DNA of 64,000 nt. Origin: Planococcus citri. Taxonomy: Eukaryota; Arthropoda; Insecta; Hemiptera; Pseudococcidae. Location of the stretch: NCBI RefSeq assembly GCF_950023065.1, contig NC_088681.1, forward strand, positions 62,716,836 to 62,780,835, read 5' to 3'. The notes beneath the pieces are model-generated. The model made no database searches. It saw only the letters and a program-made list of their open reading frames with translations, and was not told the DNA's origin. Position numbers and translations under genes: made by a program. Below are positions 12,121 to 24,215 of the stretch, piece by piece (positions within the stretch are counted from its first letter, which is position 1; each line of letters begins with the position of its first letter).

Positions 12121-13683
12121 AGAGGAAGGACTTTTGAAAAACTTCGTCAAGGATAAATTTTAATATTGTCAATTTAATACAAGGAGAGTGAAAAAGGGCG
12201 GCTATAAATTGGGGCACATGCGACGCAACAATCCGGCATTTTTCGCAACAAAACGCCTTATCAGCGGAAAAAATGACGTTATCAGATGCGAAAGAAATAG
12301 GTTAAGTAGCTACGAATGACAATATATAAGTCCGCCTTATTTTGGCGCAAAAAGCATATGTACGATTTGGCAACGTTGTATGTAGTTGACTGAATGAAAT
12401 TTGCAAAAATATTATTACATATTATACGATATCGCCATTAAATAGCTACCTACCGTATTTATTTTTTTTGAGAAGGATGATGAGGGGAAGGGAGGGGGTT
12501 AGTTTTTTGTGTACTTTTGTTGGTACGCGTCCTACGTCGAGAGAGAGAGGCCTTTAACAGTAGTACACAGTTTACAAATTCTACACGAACAACTAATCTG
12601 CCATCAGTCTAATAAATGAGCTTGAATTAACAATACGGTTACGAGTGAAACCGAGAGAGGGTATCTCGCGTTTAGATTATCTTGATTTATAGCCAACGTT
12701 TTCGGCTTTATTCTCGACTCAATTTTCTCTCTTTCTGCGTATACTCTTTTACTCGAGTTAAGAAAAATTAAACGTCTCAGTCGAGTGTATCGCATTAAAA
12801 AGCGAAAACTCGACTCATTCGCCGGTAACTTCATAGTTTTCCAAATTTTCCGAAAAATAAGAATTTATGGTAACGTTACACCTCGTGGTTGGGACAGAGA
12901 GGAGAGGTCGATGGCAGCCGGCAGGTGAATAAATAATACTACATTATACCTATTGTAGGTACCTACTCGTTCAAAAGTGTGAATTTTGTTCAAACAGAAT
13001 GCTATATTTTTTCATATAAAAATCGTTCGTTGTTTTGCGAAGGTAGGTAATTTAAAATGAGAAAGGTGAAACGAAAACTTCGCTTGAAATATTTTTTACT
13101 TTATTATAAAGACAATGCTGGAGACTACTTATTTGGAAATTGTTATTTTAAGTTTGGATACATTGCACGAAAATGAAACAGAATATAGAAATACCAAGAA
13201 CTCGAATGCACTAAAAGACAAATCCTAAAAGAATTTAAATCGAGCAGCTTGCGTGAGTGAATCGCAGTCAAAGATCAAAAAATAAAATCTCATTCCATTT
13301 TTCGTCGAAAAATCGTGCAAATTTCATTCTTTTGAAAGATTACCCGAATTTTCAGGGGAAAATGCACTAAAATAGTGAAACGCTGTACATGCCTTCTTTC
13401 GATGAAGCGAACGTATTTCAAAAATCTCGAGTGATTCGAAGGCAGATACTAAAATATTATGAAAAATGAAATTCGTCGCAGCAAAAATTTCCCTTCTTTT
13501 TCAAAATGTTTCAAAAATCATATTTATAGTATCCTCGAAAATTTGTAATTATGAAGATGAGAAATTACGATGGAGTGTAAGAATACTCGAGTTATGTAGG
13601 TGCTTCAAATATCCGTAGTTTTTCATTTTCATCCGAATTTAAATATTTTTAATACATACTTAATATATAACTTTTTATTTCTA
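11013..13683. other. Low-repeat stretch, possibly intron or regulatory DNA
   Basis: Less repetitive than its surroundings and richer in CpG. It holds a trinucleotide run at 12092-12121 and a possible 16-nt exon on the - strand at 11814-11799. If the exon at 10949-11012 is real, this could be its upstream intron and 5' region. No coding exon was recognised. Confidence 0.4.
12092..12121. repeat. (GAC)n microsatellite
   Basis: An uninterrupted run of about ten GAC units, read directly from the sequence. It has no coding context. Confidence 0.95.
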
Positions 13684-13926
13684 CTCTCTAAATTTGAAAC
13701 AGTCAATTTCACTGCTTAGCAGTCACGACATTTTGCCTTTTTAAAGCAGTAGTTTTTTTTTACTGCAAAACAGTGAAAAATTACAGAATTGGTCAGTAAA
13801 AAATCATTTTGACTGACCAATTCAGTAATTTTTCACTGTTTTGCAGTAAAAAAAAAACTACTGCTTTAAAAAGGCAAAATGTCGTGACTGCTAAGCAGTG
13901 AAATTGACTGTTTCAAATTTAGAGAG
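13684..13926. mobile_element. Near-perfect hairpin MITE with TA duplication
   Basis: A 243-bp palindrome. Outer ends are CTCTCTAAATTTGAAACAG and its complement, flanked by TA at 13682-13683 and 13927-13928. The arms of about 113 bp match almost base for base (I see a single difference), with a short central loop. It fits a Tc1/mariner-type MITE and would fold into one long hairpin if transcribed. Confidence 0.9.
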
Positions 13927-14385
13927 TAAGAAAAATACAAGTTTAAATAGGTAACACAAAATATAATTTTTCTTTCATTCAACTTCTTCTGAAGAGAAAA
14001 GTTAGGTCAAATGGCTTTAGCTTTAGATAGGTACTTTCCTTTTTATGAAATATTTTCGGATAAAAATATTAATACGTTCGTTTTAAATTAAAATTTCTCT
14101 TGAAAACATTTTTATAAATTTTAAAGTTTTGAAACTTTGAAGCAAAAAGAAAAAAAAGGGCGTAAGAATTTCATCAGAAAAATTGAGTCTGAGACCTTGA
14201 CTGCTATTCAACGTAGGTAGATATATCTTTCAAATTTATACACCCATTAACAGATCTTTTCATTCTCCCTTTAACGTTTTCATGAAACCATTAGAGCCCC
14301 ATCTACAAATAGATAGGCTATGAATCATGATACATACGATATAGCCTGAAAATGAGTTGAGCAGGTGTAGGCGTGTAGGTTTAGG

Positions 14386-14423
14386 TACCTACCTAGTACC
14401 TACCTACCTACCTACCTACCTAC
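14386..14423. repeat. (TACC)n microsatellite
   Basis: A run of TACC units. Short runs of CTAC/GTAG recur across the window (for example near 18001-18416, 18901, 23530, 42485 and 58880) and are the target of the MITE cluster at 18-19.3 kb. Confidence 0.9.
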
Positions 14424-15360
14424 GTATTTAACAGATTCAGCTTCCCAAAAAGAAATTAATTTGCTTAATTAAATAAAAATCAAGGTGTCTAACAAATAGG
14501 GCAACGTGCTAAAGCAGGATAAAAACAGGGCTTTTGGCGGGACAATTTTCCAAATGTTTCAATTCTGGGGAGAGGAGGGTTTAAAATCCAGGTTAGAATT
14601 TTTGTGGGGGTCAAAGATGCTTGCATTTCCAAAGAGAATAAGAAAGTATTAAAAATTTTCCAAGGAAATAGATAATAATGGAAAATTATGAACAAAAACT
14701 TTCTGACAATTTTTGAAAAAAAAATATACTTTTTTAAAGAAATTTTGACTATTTTGGACAAACAGAACCTTTTAGACAGGTAAGAGAAAAACTTATAGGT
14801 ACCTTTTGGATATTATACGAGGCAAAAAAGCAGGGATTATTTCAGCAAATTGTAGAAAAAATTAGAACTTTTTGACTAGTTTGACAAAATACAGGACTTT
14901 TGCAAAATTTTGGTAAAATTAAGACTTTTTGACAATTTTCATAAAATTTGGTTGTCGGGTTGAGTTTTTAATAATCTTTGAACAGGGAAGAGCATTGACT
15001 CTTTAGAATTCAAGCTTGACAATTAAAGCTAACCTCAGTTTTTTGGCTTTCTATTGGCATTTTTTTTGGGCTATTTTCATGTCACTTGAAAAGTTTTCAG
15101 CTTATTTTTTAAAAAATTTCAATGAAAGGGATTTCTTTCAGTGATTTTGACAAAATGTAAATCTGTTGGTAATTTAAGTACGACATAAACTCTTCTTGGC
15201 TGTTTGCGCTAAAAACCGGGAATTTTTCATTTTTTCATGAAAAAAAAAAAAACATGATTTTTTCTTATTAGAAATTTTAGGGGAAAGGTTTTACAGACAC
15301 CTGAGATCAAATTCAATGCTTCTCGGATGTTTTGTTGTCAAAAAACGGCAATTTTTTTAG
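14424..15360. other. AT-rich stretch, no gene recognised
   Basis: Contains a terminus-like word, CAAGGTGTCTAAC, at about 14483, resembling the one after the GH31 gene at 33196. The rest is decayed low-complexity DNA with repeated words such as ACTTTTTGACAATTTT, similar in style to 61.7-62.5 kb. Confidence 0.45.
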
Positions 15361-15362
15361 TA

Positions 15363-15972
15363 AGGTGCACCGGGGCAAGTCAGAATGATTTTTCGCAATT
15401 TCAACTTTAACCAGCTGTTACTCCCCTTCTAATGAACCAAAATGGATCAAATTTATTATGTAGGTTCCCATAAGGGTTCTTAACCTATGGTAAAAATTTG
15501 AGCGCGATTGACACAGTAGCTTTCACTCAGTGGAATAAAATATAAACTGTCCTGACTTACCCCAATTGGGGGAAGTCAGAACAGGCTAAACTTTGCAGAG
15601 GCGTAGATCACAAACCGAGCGTCCTAGAAAAATTGCACAAAAACAAAATTGTAGAGAATTTAATTCTCTTTGAGATCACTCTCATCAGATTTTCACTAGG
15701 ACGCACGGTTCGTCCGCTATATGCGAAAAACTAAGAAATAGAAAGTCTGTATTTTAGACCAAATTCAAAATAAGTTCAAAACAACAACAAAATATGTACA
15801 ATTGAACCAAAGACATCTAAAATGAAACTGAATCGCAAAAATTTTTATGCAGTGATGAAGTAGGGGTAGTACCCTCAAGTCACCTTTAGTGGCACTTCGT
15901 CAGATATAAACCTCTAGGCGCTAGAGCAAGTTTTCTAACTTACCCCGAATTCCAACTTCCCCCAGTGCACCT
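15363..15972. mobile_element. MITE with AGGTGCACC termini and TA duplication
   Basis: The left end AGGTGCACCGGGG and the right end CCCCCAGTGCACCT form terminal inverted repeats, flanked by TA (15361-15362, 15973-15974). Subterminal words resembling GGGGCAAGTCAGAA and their complements recur inside (about 15375, 15550-15590, 15940). No transposase frame. Size and TA target suit a Tc1/mariner-type MITE. Confidence 0.75.
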
Positions 15973-16079
15973 TAATTTTAACAATTTTTCCTGAAATTGG
16001 GAGTATTAAACGAATTTGGCAAAAATGAGACTAACCAATACTAAAACAGATCACCAGAGATTTTAAACCACAATCACAT

Positions 16080-17960
16080 GAAATCACAGCCGAGAATGGT
16101 ACAGTTGCATCGGACTCGAATAAGATTCTAGAGAACTGGAGATTGTATTGTAGCAAGCCATATCAGAGTGAACCACAGAACCCAAACAACAATGAAGTAC
16201 CAGGAATTGAAGTAGATAGTGTAGGTAGAAGATCCAGAAATCTTACTTGACGAAGTGAGAGATTGCCATCAGGGTGTTGAGAAAACGCAAAGCGCCTGGA
16301 TGTGACTGTATTGAGACTGAGATACTATAGTCCATGGGTAAGAAAGCAGAGAAGGTGATCTGGAAGATATTCGACAACATATGGCACAAAAGAGAATGGC
16401 CAGAAGATTGGTGCAAATCAGTGTTAATTCCGCTACACCAGAAAGGTGATAGGAAAAATTGCGCTAAGTATCGCACAATAGCCCTGATTTCACATACTAG
16501 TAAAGTGATGCTCCGAATAATCAACAACAGAATCAAGACATACTCATACTTGCATAGGTAGATTCCACCTGAACCAGTAGGGTACTGTACATTGGGTATG
16601 ATCGACGTCAGCCATTTTGGTTGTCTCGCGTCGTTGTGTACATTCATCGATAGTAAATGTTGTATAAGTGTGAGTAAGTCTCACCCACACTTATACCACA
16701 TTTACTATCGTTGCATTGTACACAACGACGTGAGACAACCAAAATGACTGGCGTCGATCATACCCATTATACAGTACCCTAGAACCAGCAGGTTTTATGC
16801 CTGGAAGAGGTACGGTACAAGTGAGCAGATCTTGAACATCAGACAAATAATCAAAAAGTTCCATGAATTCAACATCCCTGAGGTACCATGCTTCGTTGAT
16901 TATGCAAAGGCCTTTAACTGTGTCAATTTGAACAAAGCTATATGAGATACTATGAGAGATGGGAGTTCCAGAGCACCTAATTGAGCTAATCAAATCGCTG
17001 TATGACAAGCAAACGAGATGATGGTGAGAGTAGGTGGAGAAGAGTCAAACCCATTTCAGTCAGAATGAGGAATAAGGCAGGGCTGCATACTCTCACCTAT
17101 AAAGTTCAACATCTATGGCGAGTACGTCATGTGAAAATCCTTGGAGAAGTGGGAAGGTGCCATCAAGATAGGAGGAAGAAGAATATCCAATCTCCGTTAC
17201 GCTGATGATACCACCTTTATATAGCTGCTAGCGAAGATGAACTGATCAAGCAGGTCAGGATGGTCAGTAAGGACATGGGACTCCTCATAAATGTGGGGAA
17301 ACCCCAAGGTCATGGTAGTTGATAGAGCTGGACACTTACCAGAATCTGAAGCCTTGAATGAATTCAAAAAAGTGAACTCATTTATTTACTTGGGTTCACT
17401 TGTGGATGCTGATGGAGGATCAGCCAAGGAAAATTAGAAGAAGAATAGCTCTTGGAATAGCAGCGAGTCTCGGTTGAGAAAAGTTGCCACCAATTGGAAA
17501 ATCTCCACAAAAACAAGGAAGAGACTGATCAAGATGCTAGTTTTTCTGGTTTTCTTATATGGAGCGGAGACCTGGACATTGAAGCAAGATGATTGAAGAA
17601 GAATTGGTGCTTTTAAAATGTGGGTATGGCGCAGGATGTTGAGAATACCATACACTGCGCAAGTGCGCTGCGCACTGAACAAATGCATCAATTATTGTGG
17701 AACAACTGCAAGAACCAACCAGGCTAAATAAAATATGTGAAACCAGGATAATGAGTTATTTTGGACACATAGCCAGAAGCGGACTGGAAAACATTGAAAA
17801 AGGAATTCTCTTTGGCAAGGTCCCTGGAACAAGAGGGAGAGGAAGATCTCCAACAACGTGGACTGATACAGTCTGGAAACTAGTTGGTTCAGTAGTGAAT
17901 GAAGCCACGCTAGCTTAAGACAGAGAGGAGTGGCGGTTGTTGTTGGGGGCACACTAATTG
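16080..17960 (+). pseudogene. Decayed non-LTR retrotransposon reverse transcriptase
   Basis: In shifting + frames the translation follows the order expected of a LINE endonuclease/reverse-transcriptase polyprotein. There is a piece reading KRKAPGCD (about 16287-16310), then IWHKREWPEDWCKSVLIPLH and KYRTIALISHTSKVMLRIIN (16370-16520), an AGF-type motif (about 16785), a C(F)VDYAKAF-like piece (about 16890), a YADDT active-site motif (about 17197), and a C-terminal block GHIARSGLENIEKGILFGK (17763-17820) followed by RGRGRSPTTW. Stops and frameshifts separate these pieces, so it is dead. The 5' end is missing, and a palindromic MITE at 16578-16781 interrupts the region between the second and third motifs. 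The arrangement resembles arthropod RTE- or jockey-like copies; I cannot fix the clade. Confidence 0.85.
16578..16781. mobile_element. Palindromic MITE inserted in the LINE pseudogene
   Basis: A 204-bp element with inverted ends TAGGGTACTGTAC and its close complement (with a few differences), and a nearly symmetrical interior. The retrotransposon word GAACCAG is present on both sides (16571-16577, 16782-16788), giving a 7-bp duplication. If the terminal TA is instead counted as target, it would be TA-type. It splits the reverse-transcriptase pseudogene and is therefore younger. Confidence 0.8.
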
Positions 17961-18013
17961 CTTGCGACTATGATGTTGATGATGATAATAGACAGAGTGA
18001 GTGTGGTACCTAC

Positions 18014-18400
18014 CAGAGTCCTGCACGGTATAGTTAAAAGTTATCTGCGTTAGTCGCGTGTCGTGTGCGGTAAGCTACCAAATATAACTCATCCAAAAGC
18101 AGTTATATTAGCGTTAGCCTATGCGGATAATTTTGTAGTTAAAATGACTAAACTACCTGCGATTATACCGCGTTCTTATCGGAAATGTAATGTTCGATTC
18201 TGTCTTATCTGTTTGATGAGTCACCAAAATGTATTGTTGAGACACCAGAGAACCGAATGCAGTTAACGTATGGTTATTAACCTAACTTACCGCTGGTTGC
18301 GTGCGCCGACAAAAGTAACTGCAGTTTGTAACCTGTAGTTAAATTAGCCGATAGCTCCGGCGGTTATCCGGCTATTTTAACTTAACCGTGCAGTACTCTG
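18014..18400. mobile_element. hAT-type MITE, first of three side by side
   Basis: Terminal inverted repeats CAGAGTCCTGCACGGTATAG and, at the right, a complement with a few changes ending GTGCAGTACTCTG. A perfect 8-bp duplication GTACCTAC lies at 18006-18013 and 18401-18408. Non-coding, with internal TAACC/GGTTA-rich words. Its closest relative is the next element. Confidence 0.9.
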
Positions 18401-18416
18401 GTACCTACCTACCTAC

Positions 18417-18900
18417 CAGAGTCCTGCACGGTATAGTTAAAAGTTATCTGCGTTAGTCGCGCGCCGAGGGCGGGTAGCTATAGTTATTAGTCATCCTAAT
18501 GACAGGTTATAACCGCACCGGCCGGTGCGATTATATTTGTAACTCAGATAACTTAAACGTCGACTAACTTGTAGTTAAAATAACTACGCTACCTGCGATT
18601 ATCCGCACTCTCATAGATAATATTATTGTGCAATATATTTTTGAAAAATGATTTTTCAATCCCTTCCCCGATTGATGAGTCACTGAAATATATCGATAAG
18701 GTCTAATCATTGCAACGATGACGAATGCGGTATAACCGAAGTTATTAACCTAACTACCGCTGCATCGGTGGGTAGTTGTAGTTAGTTATTCGTCGGTTGC
18801 GCGCGCCGACAAAACTAACTACAGTTGGTAACCTGTAGTTAAATTAGCCGATAGCTCCGGCGGTTATTCGGCTATTTTAACTATACCGTGCAGGACTCTG
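18417..18900. mobile_element. hAT-type MITE, second of three side by side
   Basis: Same family as the element at 18014-18400, with a longer interior and ends that match better (…CGTGCAGGACTCTG). The 8-bp duplication CTACCTAC lies at 18409-18416 and 18901-18908. It is non-coding. Confidence 0.9.
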
Positions 18901-18912
18901 CTACCTACCAAC

Positions 18913-19281
18913 CAGAGCTGAAAACGATTATGCTACCCGCTTATCAGTATCTGGTTAAAATACTGGTCTAACCCGCTAGTAGCTGGTATCGAGTTGATTC
19001 GAGTACAGATAGTAGCATATAGCGAGCACAACCCAATCGTGTTCGCACTTACTCTGCACACGCACCCAAAAACTTGATAATGGGTAAGTGGGAGGAGTTA
19101 TGCTTCGATACCTGTTGTTTGTGTGTGTGATTGACATTTGACAGTGATTGATGACACTGATGATGTCATGCTGGTACACTCGCTACACATACAACATGCT
19201 ACCAGCTACTTGCTAGCAGCGGGAATTTACTGTAAGGGTACAGTAGTTACCTGCTGTTAACGAGTACCGTTTTCAGCTCTA
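18913..19281. mobile_element. hAT-type MITE, third of three, different family
   Basis: Inverted ends CAGAGCTGAAAACG and CGTTTTCAGCTCTA. Flanks are CTACCAAC (18905-18912) and CTACCTAC (19282-19289), an 8-bp duplication with one difference. The interior is unlike the two neighbours, so it is a separate family that used the same target word. Confidence 0.8.
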
Positions 19282-19289
19282 CTACCTAC

Positions 19290-20023
19290 AAGGACCGTTG
19301 AGAGGGGAGGAAAAGGGGCAGTTTGACCCGGGTCTGCGCTTTCTAGAGAGCCTGGCAAAATAAGGACCTGGCCTGTGATGAAAGAAAAACAGTATGTATT
19401 TTTTACTTTTCAAAACACAAATTTTCAAAAGATTTTGCCCTAGCTTTGCTTGGGCTTGTATTTTTTCTTTTTCATGATCATGATGGAAATTTCTAAAAAA
19501 AAAAACTCCTCACAAAAAAACTCGTTTTTATGCCTTTCAAAATACAAATTTTTGAGAGCTTTCACTGCCGCTTGGTCCTGTTTTGTTTTGTTTTTCAAAA
19601 TCAACTTCTTTCAAAAAAAATCATTCAAATTCTAAAATTTCAAACACTTTATTACTAGAACTAACCTCGTTTTTAGGCATCTCAAAACAAAAATTTTCAA
19701 AAGCTCCCTCCAAAAATGAAAAAAGAATAAAAAATTCAAAAGTCATACAAATAGGTACATCAATTGGCAAAATTCATATTTTTCTCCCGCATCGGTCAAC
19801 CCCCCCCCCCCTCATCAAGGTGTTTACCAAAATTTGATATTCAAAAATCGTGGGAGGTTAAATCCCACGCAGGAAAATTTTGTAGCTTCTACCATTACCA
19901 TTGAACACAACAACTGAATGCTTTTTTGTTGTCCACAAAGCATAACACTGTATGAACATTGTACTCGCAAGCTTCTTCAATGAGCATTCTGAGGTAGAGG
20001 ATTTGCTCTTTAGTGGTTATTCC
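19290..20023. other. AT-rich stretch, no gene seen
   Basis: Contains the word GCCCTAGCTTTGCTTGGGC near 19437, a variant of the inverted motif repeated at 35570 and 35704, and a C homopolymer at about 19801. No gene, RNA or element ends were recognised. Confidence 0.45.
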
Positions 20024-20027
20024 TATG

Positions 20028-21563
20028 GGGTCATTCCATGTCAACTCAACCAACGTTTTTGAGTCATGTCTTTCAATTTCGCTCAATTTTTTTTTACAAT
20101 ATACCTATACCCACCCAGTAAGTAAGAACCCCGCAATTAGTTTGGTCCCAGCCCCCTCAGGGGGCAGGTGGGGGGCTTCCATTATTTTCACATTGCCTGG
20201 AGGTACTTAACTTCAGCAGCCCATTCCTCCAAAACTATGATACTTTGATCAAAACTGATTTCACAGTTCGAAAGGGCATTGCATTGAGCACTTTTTAAGG
20301 ATTTTGAAATTTTCAAAAGTTGAAAGTTGAACTTTCAAATTGAAAGTACAAATTTCAAAATGACGCTGTAATTGGGAGCTACCATTTAAAATTTTGAAAA
20401 AATTTCCTTAGATATACCTTTTGATGCTATTTCAAAATATTCAAGTTTCGAGATGGGATCTCTCAATGGAGGGGGAGCACCCCAACCCCCAATTTTGGGC
20501 GAAACTTTCGAAAGAAAATCTGGGGCATGTGATATATCGAATTGTATGTTTTTGGTGACGCTGAACACGAATATGACGTCAGATTTTTGATAGGACCCCA
20601 TCCACGGCCCCCAGCAGCCAGCATCTCTCCAAAGGGGGTAAAAGTTCAAAAAAGCGTTTTGTTCGAGTGACACATGGAATAGTATGTTTTTGGTGACGCT
20701 GAACACGAATATGACGTCAGATTTGTGATTGGACCCCATCCACGTTACTCAACTATTTTTTTGGACTTTTACCTATTGGGGGAGGTTCTGGGGGCCATGG
20801 GTGAAGTCGATTCGAGAAACTAAGGCAATATTCGTGTTCAGCGATATCGAAATCATACTATTTCATGTGTCACACGAATGTAGCCGTCTTGGGGGGGGTC
20901 ACCCCTTTGGGGAGGTGCTGGGGGCAGTGGATGGGGTCCAATCACAAATCTGACGTCATATTCGTGTTCAGCGTCGCCAAAAACATACTATTCCATGTGA
21001 CACACGAACAAAATGCTTTTCTGAACTTTTACTCCCTTTGGGGAGGTGCTGGGGGCCGTGTATGGGGTCCTATCAAAAATCTGACGTCATATTCGTGTTC
21101 AGCGTCACCAAAAACATACAATTCGATATATCACATGCCCCAGATTTTCTTTCGAAAGTTTCGCCCAAAATTGGGGGTGGGGGTGCTCCCCCACCATCGA
21201 GAGATCCCATCTCGAAACTTGAATATTTCGAAATAGCATCAAAAGGTACATCTATGGAAATTTTTTCAAAATTTTAAATGGTAGCTCCCACTTTCAGCGC
21301 TATTTTGAAATTTGAACTTTCAGAAATCAGTTTTGATCAAAGTATCATAGTTTTGGAGGAATGGGCTGCTGAAGTTGAGTACCTCGAGACAATGTGAAAA
21401 TAATGGAAGCCCCCCCACCCGCCCTCTGAGGGGGCTGGGACCAAACTAATTGCGGGGTTCTTACTTACTGGGTGGGTATATATTGTAAAAAAAATTTGAG
21501 CGAAATCGAAAGACATGACTTTCAAAATCGCCTTTTTTTGGTTGAGTTGACATGGAATGACCC
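20028..21563. mobile_element. Foldback transposon with GGGTCATTCC ends, second copy
   Basis: A 1536-bp palindromic element starting GGGTCATTCCATGTCAAC and ending with its complement, flanked by TATG (20024-20027, 21564-21567). The mirror-image arms include the stretches at 20100-20240 and 21330-21480. The interior carries repeated copies, in both orientations, of a module containing ATATTCGTGTTCAGCG followed by AAACATA. Apparent ORFs on opposite strands are reflections of the palindrome. It shares termini and 4-bp duplication length with 9482-10874, but the interior differs. Confidence 0.85.
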
Positions 21564-21567
21564 TATG

Positions 21568-24215
21568 GTAAATCCTGCCTGTTCAGTGTTCTTGAGATAT
21601 TTGAGACTGCATGAGTGTGAGTGCACACAAACGAAAATGGATTTTTTCAGATTCTGGACTTCCTTCTACACTTTGATGCTTTTAAAGTAGATTTCAAGGT
21701 AATTTTTGAAATTTTTTCAAAAAGAATTGTTGGGGTTTACAGGACATATACCTTTAAGTACCTCTACCTTCCTACGAAGTTTGAAATTAGTCGTTAAAAA
21801 CATCCTGAGCTGGTGTAAAATTTCTAAAAATAGTGTTTTGAGAAGTTTCCCCTCTCCTGGGCCTCACCCAACATAAAAATCAAAATTCGAGTCAAAGGAG
21901 ATTTCATCATTACTTACCTACACTATATCAGAGCCTTTTGAAAAGGACAAACTTTTCAGAGACGATTTCAAACCTTGAGCCAAAGAGACAATTCACTCTC
22001 AAACCATTTTACATACTATACACTCTTGAGTATTCTAAATTTACAGACACCCTGTGGACCTGTATTTTTCACAACAATTTTACGAGTGCAACCCATTCAC
22101 TTTTTATATATTCAATAAAAAGGAAAACTAGAGACAGTGTCAAGGACTCGAATAAGAACACTCTCAACAGCATAGGTAATCACTACAATATCTTTCGGGC
22201 TAGGCCTTTATACTACCTACATCGTGTAAATGTAAGTAGGTACAGCTACACTGTCTGCAACATTACAATAAGGGACTTCTTTTGTACGAGTATTTGCTTT
22301 TATAAACATGCACATAGTACATATTTCGCCAACACATCGAGGATTAACTACACTTTTACTTTCAACTCTCTTATACCTATATATGTATAATATTATAAAC
22401 GCAAATACCTGGTTTACGGTTTCGTTATAATGAGCAACGAAAGTAACCGAAAAGAGAGACCGCGTTAATAAGTAATTAAAAAATACACACTACAATTACC
22501 ATAGCGACGCGATGCGTTGAAAACCCCTTACCACCAACGAGTAGGTAAACAGCCTATGTAATTTTTATACGTATACAGTAAGAGTACCTAGTACCTACCT
22601 ATTCATAACAACCATATAAATAACACACCCCTTCAAAATACCTACTGCTTAGGCGTGGATCGTGGAATTTTCCCAAACGTTGTTATTACGTATTTGTAAT
22701 TATGTACCTCATCGAGCTCAGCAAGCCCTTATCGCAGCTCGAATTCATTAAACTGTAGAGCTTTTAGTGCTGCGACACACAAATTCGACGCGATAATTTG
22801 CATCGAAATTCGTATAGGTATAGGTACTCGTTTACATCAAAATAATCACCTCTTTTGGTTCTCCACTCTCCTACATATTATTATCACCATGGTTCATCGC
22901 ACAATCTCGAAATATGCGAATGGATGACGAATACAGCGTAGGAGGGGGGGGGAGTACAATTATTCAAAAACCTCGATAAATGTACATAACTACACACATT
23001 CATCTTTATAGCAATAAATTAATGTACGTTGTACAAAATATAATAAGTACGTGTTAATATAACTCGATTTTTAGCCGCAGCGAACGGTAACACGCGATTT
23101 CGTAATTTTCTCGCCTTCTCACCCTGCTCCCCACCCTCGCTGAAGCTTTTAAACACCGCTCTGGTATATAAGGTAAGGTATACGTATAAATTAACAACGG
23201 GAAAACAACTTGTCGCTTTCACCCACTACACGTCGTCGTAGAAGCACAAGCACAGGGATAAAGTTAATAATAATATAATAAAACAGAAGCTTTATTATTT
23301 CGAGAAAGACCTACGCGTATCGTATTTCGCATTTCGATTGAGAAAAGGATCGCACTTAACGAAAATCTCTCTACCTTGGCGGGCGCGACGAGCTTATTTG
23401 TCGACGTCGTCGCTCGTTCGCTTTGCAAATTCGACATAAATTAAAATTTCCCTAATTAAGACAATTAACGAAAGAGAAAAACACGGTTGCCTGTCTCGAC
23501 TCTCGAGTAGGAGTAGGTATATATATATAAGATAGGTAGGTAAGGTAGGTAGATTGAAAAACGCGCTAAAAATGCTATACCGTAATTAAACTGCTGCTAA
23601 TGGCGATTGCTGTATAAGATGAGAGCTATTTTTAGCGGCGAGCTATTTCTCTCCTGTCTTTGGTATATTTTTGGATTTTATTTTGATACACCTCCTGCTG
23701 AATACTGAGTTGGTGTTAATTTTCCGTGATGGAGTAGCAGAAATCAGCAATACCTACACGTACTCGTACAACCACGACGATGAGGTGTTTAATTTTGGTG
23801 TATTTGGAGATTTACCCGTAACAAAGAAGAAGAAAAAGCGAATAAATAACGACAGGCGACAGAGCTTAATGACGATCAATTTGAAGCATTGGAAATTGGA
23901 GTGGGAGCTGAGGCTTGGTGGAAAGTAAGGCGAGGACTGAGGATTAAGATGAGGCTAAAAAATTTCTAGGGTGAGTTTATCAATGACAATCATCTCTCAT
24001 GAAACTATCAATCCGAATGCTCTTGAGGGCAAATCCGCCCTTCTAATCCTCTTTCATAAGTATGGCCTATTATGGAAATTTCATGACCGAAGAAAGTGCA
24101 TAAAAAATATCAACAAAAATCGCCATGTTCTCAAAAAAAAAAAAAAGAGTAAAGGAATCATACAATCTCAAAGCTGTTTTAAAAAAAACCGAAAAATTGA
24201 TAGATATACGACTAA
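21568..24215. other. Low-repeat stretch, possible promoter or intron DNA
   Basis: About 21.9-23.7 kb is CpG-richer and less repetitive than its surroundings, with CG-rich words near 23340-23420 and an X-box-like word at 22495-22508. The longest frame, 150 codons at 21938-22390 (+), has no recognisable motif and a composition typical of chance frames. It might be the 5' region of an unidentified neighbouring gene; no exon could be fixed. Confidence 0.4.
22495..22508 (+). promoter_or_regulatory. X-box-like word (RFX-type site), tentative
   Basis: ATTACCATAGCGAC fits the degenerate RFX X-box pattern RYYNYYATRRNRAC at every position. It is far from BBS4, whose promoter is outside the window, and a single match to a degenerate pattern is expected by chance at modest frequency. 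Confidence 0.15.

Noticed and set aside
16243..17008. Frames of 134 and 105 codons on the - strand over the LINE
   Set aside because: Antisense shadows of the reverse-transcriptase pseudogene and its inserted MITE.
20386..21277. Several frames encoding similar GSNHKSDVIFVFSVTKN-type peptides on both strands
   Set aside because: They are the translated tandem modules of a palindromic transposon; the same happens at 33.6-35.3, 44.7-46.3 and 51.5-52.8 kb.
21938..22390. 150-codon open frame on the + strand
   Set aside because: No domain, no splice borders and a composition like chance frames; not called as a gene.
22495..22508. X-box-like word as a ciliary promoter for BBS4
   Set aside because: It lies some 36 kb from the BBS4 exons, downstream of that gene, so it cannot be its proximal promoter; kept only as a tentative word match.
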